From: Pantoea sp. At-9b
Lineage (GTDB): Bacteria; Pseudomonadota; Gammaproteobacteria; Enterobacterales; Enterobacteriaceae
Reading direction: 5' to 3'
NCBI RefSeq assembly: GCF_000175935.2
Contig: NC_014837.1
Span: 1,054,001-1,118,000, forward strand
DNA length: 64,000 nt
Shown: positions 62,326 through 64,000 of the stretch, piece by piece
Numbering within the stretch: position 1 is the stretch's first letter
Layout: the number at the start of each line of letters is the position of its first letter
Program-made: the position numbers and the translations under genes
The notes under the pieces: generated by a model
Database searches by the model: none
The model's input: the letters and a program-made list of their open reading frames with translations, nothing else
What the model was told of the DNA's origin: nothing

Positions 62326-64000
62326 TTAAAGTTTGATCTTCATACCGCGTGATAACGCTTGTTTCTTTTCGCGAAGTCTTGCTTTCGTTGGTAAATACAC
62401 ACCATGATAATATCGATAGATTTCACTGCTGATGGAAAAGACTAATTCATCCCAATATTCTGATTGATAGAACAGCTCAGACAGAGCAATGTTGTACTGA
62501 TCCTTATTGGGATCGTCAGCAGGTGTTTTCTCATGCAGTGTTGTTCTGTATTTATAGAGATTATCGGGATGGATGCTTTCTTCCAGTATGTTATTGATGA
62601 CAGTGTCGGTATGTAGTCCGACATCTCTGGGTTTTCCGGACATAACGGTAAGCGTGTGAAGTGATGTCTGTATGTCTGGCATAGTACTGGCAACAATCTC
62701 GTTGCTAAATCCATTGGCGAATTTTGTGATTTCATAGAGCGCATCGTCGTACTTAAGCGACTGCAATATGTATTCAGCGAGTTCTTCGTCGTTCTTGTTT
62801 GCTAGTGAAATAAAACCTGTCTTCTCGAACCGCTCTGTCATGATTTTTCGGCGAAACCATTCTTCATCAATATGAAATAAGAAAAAGAGGACGTTGTCAT
62901 ACTCAATGCCCGTGTCCAGTTTATCGGAAAAATAGTCATAATATTTATCTTTATAATCTTCAGGCAATTTTGTGACAGCATAAGCAGCATGGTATTCTTG
63001 CAATGATTTGTGCAAAAAGACATAGCGATTAAAACCATCGGGTTGTATCAGGCAGGTGATGCTAATGATGTCATGCAAAAAGCTATCGCACTCTTGCTCA
63101 TCAAGAGCGGCAGTATCCAGCGCACGGGCAGCGTAAGCGTGGAGGTTTTCCTCGTTGAACTCATAGACTTCATCTTCCATGGCAAACAAACACATTGCTG
63201 AAAAACACCATTGAATTTCGTCTGTTTGTAATTTACAGCGGCGTTGTCTGGACCAGGCCTTGAGACGGTCATGCTTGTGATACAAGGTAGTAAACAACAG
63301 GCGATAAAAATCCACGGCGGTTCGTGGTAGTTCATCCCAGTAATGATAACAGGCATGTAACAGGGTCAGCAGGATAGGACTCACCAGCGTATTCGCTAGC
63401 CCAGAATTTGTTCTGAGAAGCTGGGATAATTCGTTGAAATCATCGGGCGTGGCGAGTTTTTTAAGTATGCCGTATCTGTCCTTATCAGTAAGGGATTTGA
63501 CAAAAACATTGGTGATGCCAGCTTCACTGCATATCTCGGTATCGGGGCGACTGGTGACAATGACAGGGCAGCGATATTTATTATTAATTTCAAAAATAGA
63601 TCGGATAAAAGCAGAGCGCAGGTTATCTTTAATTTCATCAAAGCCGTCCAGTAAAACGATGATTTTTCCTGACGACAAGAGTTGCTCTAACGCATCTTGG
63701 TTAAGATCGAATCCTAATATGTTTAATTGAGCGTGAATATATTCCAGGACGTTACCGTCCTCAATGCGGCGTAATTCCAGAAAGAAAGGCAATCGGTGAT
63801 GCTTTCTGATCTCTTCAAGAAACAGTTTACGCAGAATGGTACTTTTGCCTTGTCCGGCAATCCCAATAATATTGACGATGTTCTGGGAGATTATCTGTGC
63901 GCCATCACTGACAATCAGTTCGGTCTTTTCCGGCCTGTTTTCAATGGTGAGCGGATAATAAATATCTTCAAGCAAAACGTCATAATCGGGATTATGCAGA
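62326..64000 (-). CDS. NACHT-domain NTPase (STAND superfamily), N-terminus outside the window
   Basis: The frame is open to the right edge, so at least 557 residues are visible and the true start is beyond it. A NACHT NTPase core is clear: Walker A GIAGQGKST (63838-63864), the region LPFFLELRRIE, Walker B IIVLLDGFDEIKD with the NACHT DGFDE form, and sensor 1 VIVTSRPD. After it come a winged-helix-like stretch around VSPILLTLLHACYHY and FLHKSLQEYHAAYAV, typical of NACHT proteins, then about 200 residues of helical sequence without recognised repeats. Bacterial NACHT proteins of this kind defend against phage (Kibby and colleagues), often killing the infected cell. Any effector domain would lie at the unseen N-terminus. 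The gene is A/T-rich and faces htpG, at the place of adk in E. coli, which suggests horizontal transfer. Confidence 0.85.
   Translation of the reverse strand, partial: LHNPDYDVLLEDIYYPLTIENRPEKTELIVSDGAQIISQNIVNIIGIAGQGKSTILRKLFLEEIRKHHRLPFFLELRRIEDGNVLEYIHAQLNILGFDLNQDALEQLLSSGKIIVLLDGFDEIKDNLRSAFIRSIFEINNKYRCPVIVTSRPDTEICSEAGITNVFVKSLTDKDRYGILKKLATPDDFNELSQLLRTNSGLANTLVSPILLTLLHACYHYWDELPRTAVDFYRLLFTTLYHKHDRLKAWSRQRRCKLQTDEIQWCFSAMCLFAMEDEVYEFNEENLHAYAARALDTAALDEQECDSFLHDIISITCLIQPDGFNRYVFLHKSLQEYHAAYAVTKLPEDYKDKYYDYFSDKLDTGIEYDNVLFFLFHIDEEWFRRKIMTERFEKTGFISLANKNDEELAEYILQSLKYDDALYEITKFANGFSNEIVASTMPDIQTSLHTLTVMSGKPRDVGLHTDTVINNILEESIHPDNLYKYRTTLHEKTPADDPNKDQYNIALSELFYQSEYWDELVFSISSEIYRYYHGVYLPTKARLREKKQALSRGMKIKL

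Overview
The window is chromosomal DNA from a member of the Enterobacterales, most likely Pantoea or a close Erwiniaceae relative. Gene order follows the E. coli backbone from pgpA to htpG: pgpA, yajO, dxs-ispA-xseB, thiI, yajL-panE, yajQ, yajR, cyoABCDE, ampG, yajG/bolA, tig, clpP-clpX-lon-hupB-ppiD, ybaV, fadM, queC, ybaE, cof, decR, mdlAB, glnK-amtB, tesB, ybaY, ybaZ, ffs, hha-tomB, acrAB/acrR, rsmS, priC, ybaN, apt, dnaX-ybaB-recR, htpG. Divergence from E. coli in protein detail, the cysteine-desulfhydrase-like gene beside decR, and repeated intergenic CGTAGCGGCGC palindromes fit Pantoea; the genus is an inference.

Layout. 1-8.3 kb: isoprenoid precursor, thiamine/tRNA thiolation and pantothenate genes. 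8.3-12.9 kb: an accessory block absent from this position in E. coli, with a sigma54 activator divergent from an AldB-type aldehyde dehydrogenase and an AdhP-type alcohol dehydrogenase, with a sigma54 promoter and two in-phase enhancer-like sites between them. 12.9-21.8 kb: YajR, the cytochrome bo3 oxidase operon, AmpG and YajG. 22-31.9 kb: BolA, trigger factor and the proteostasis cluster ClpP, ClpX, Lon, HU-beta, PpiD, with sigma32 promoters at clpP and lon. 32-46 kb: housekeeping genes, including the nitrogen-regulated glnK-amtB operon (sigma54 promoter, NtrC sites), 4.5S RNA and the hha-tomB pair. 46.2-49.8 kb: a zinc-starvation block, in which a metal ABC importer operon converges on rpmJ2-rpmE2 (zinc-free ribosomal proteins), each with its own Zur-like box. 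49.8-62.3 kb: AcrAB-AcrR efflux with its operator, RsmS, PriC, YbaN, Apt, DnaX (with programmed frameshift), YbaB, RecR and HtpG. 62.3 kb to the end: an AT-rich NACHT NTPase gene running off the window, at the place where adk follows htpG in E. coli.

Most interesting points. The NACHT (STAND) NTPase downstream of htpG is a candidate anti-phage gene on an island. A 34-residue single-membrane-span protein is encoded at 46762-46866, directly behind the Zur box and translationally overlapping the importer ATPase; it resembles small transporter accessory subunits in size and position but I do not recognise it. A 135-residue AT-rich protein of unknown function lies next to the hha-tomB pair. No tRNA, prophage, insertion sequence or CRISPR array was seen.
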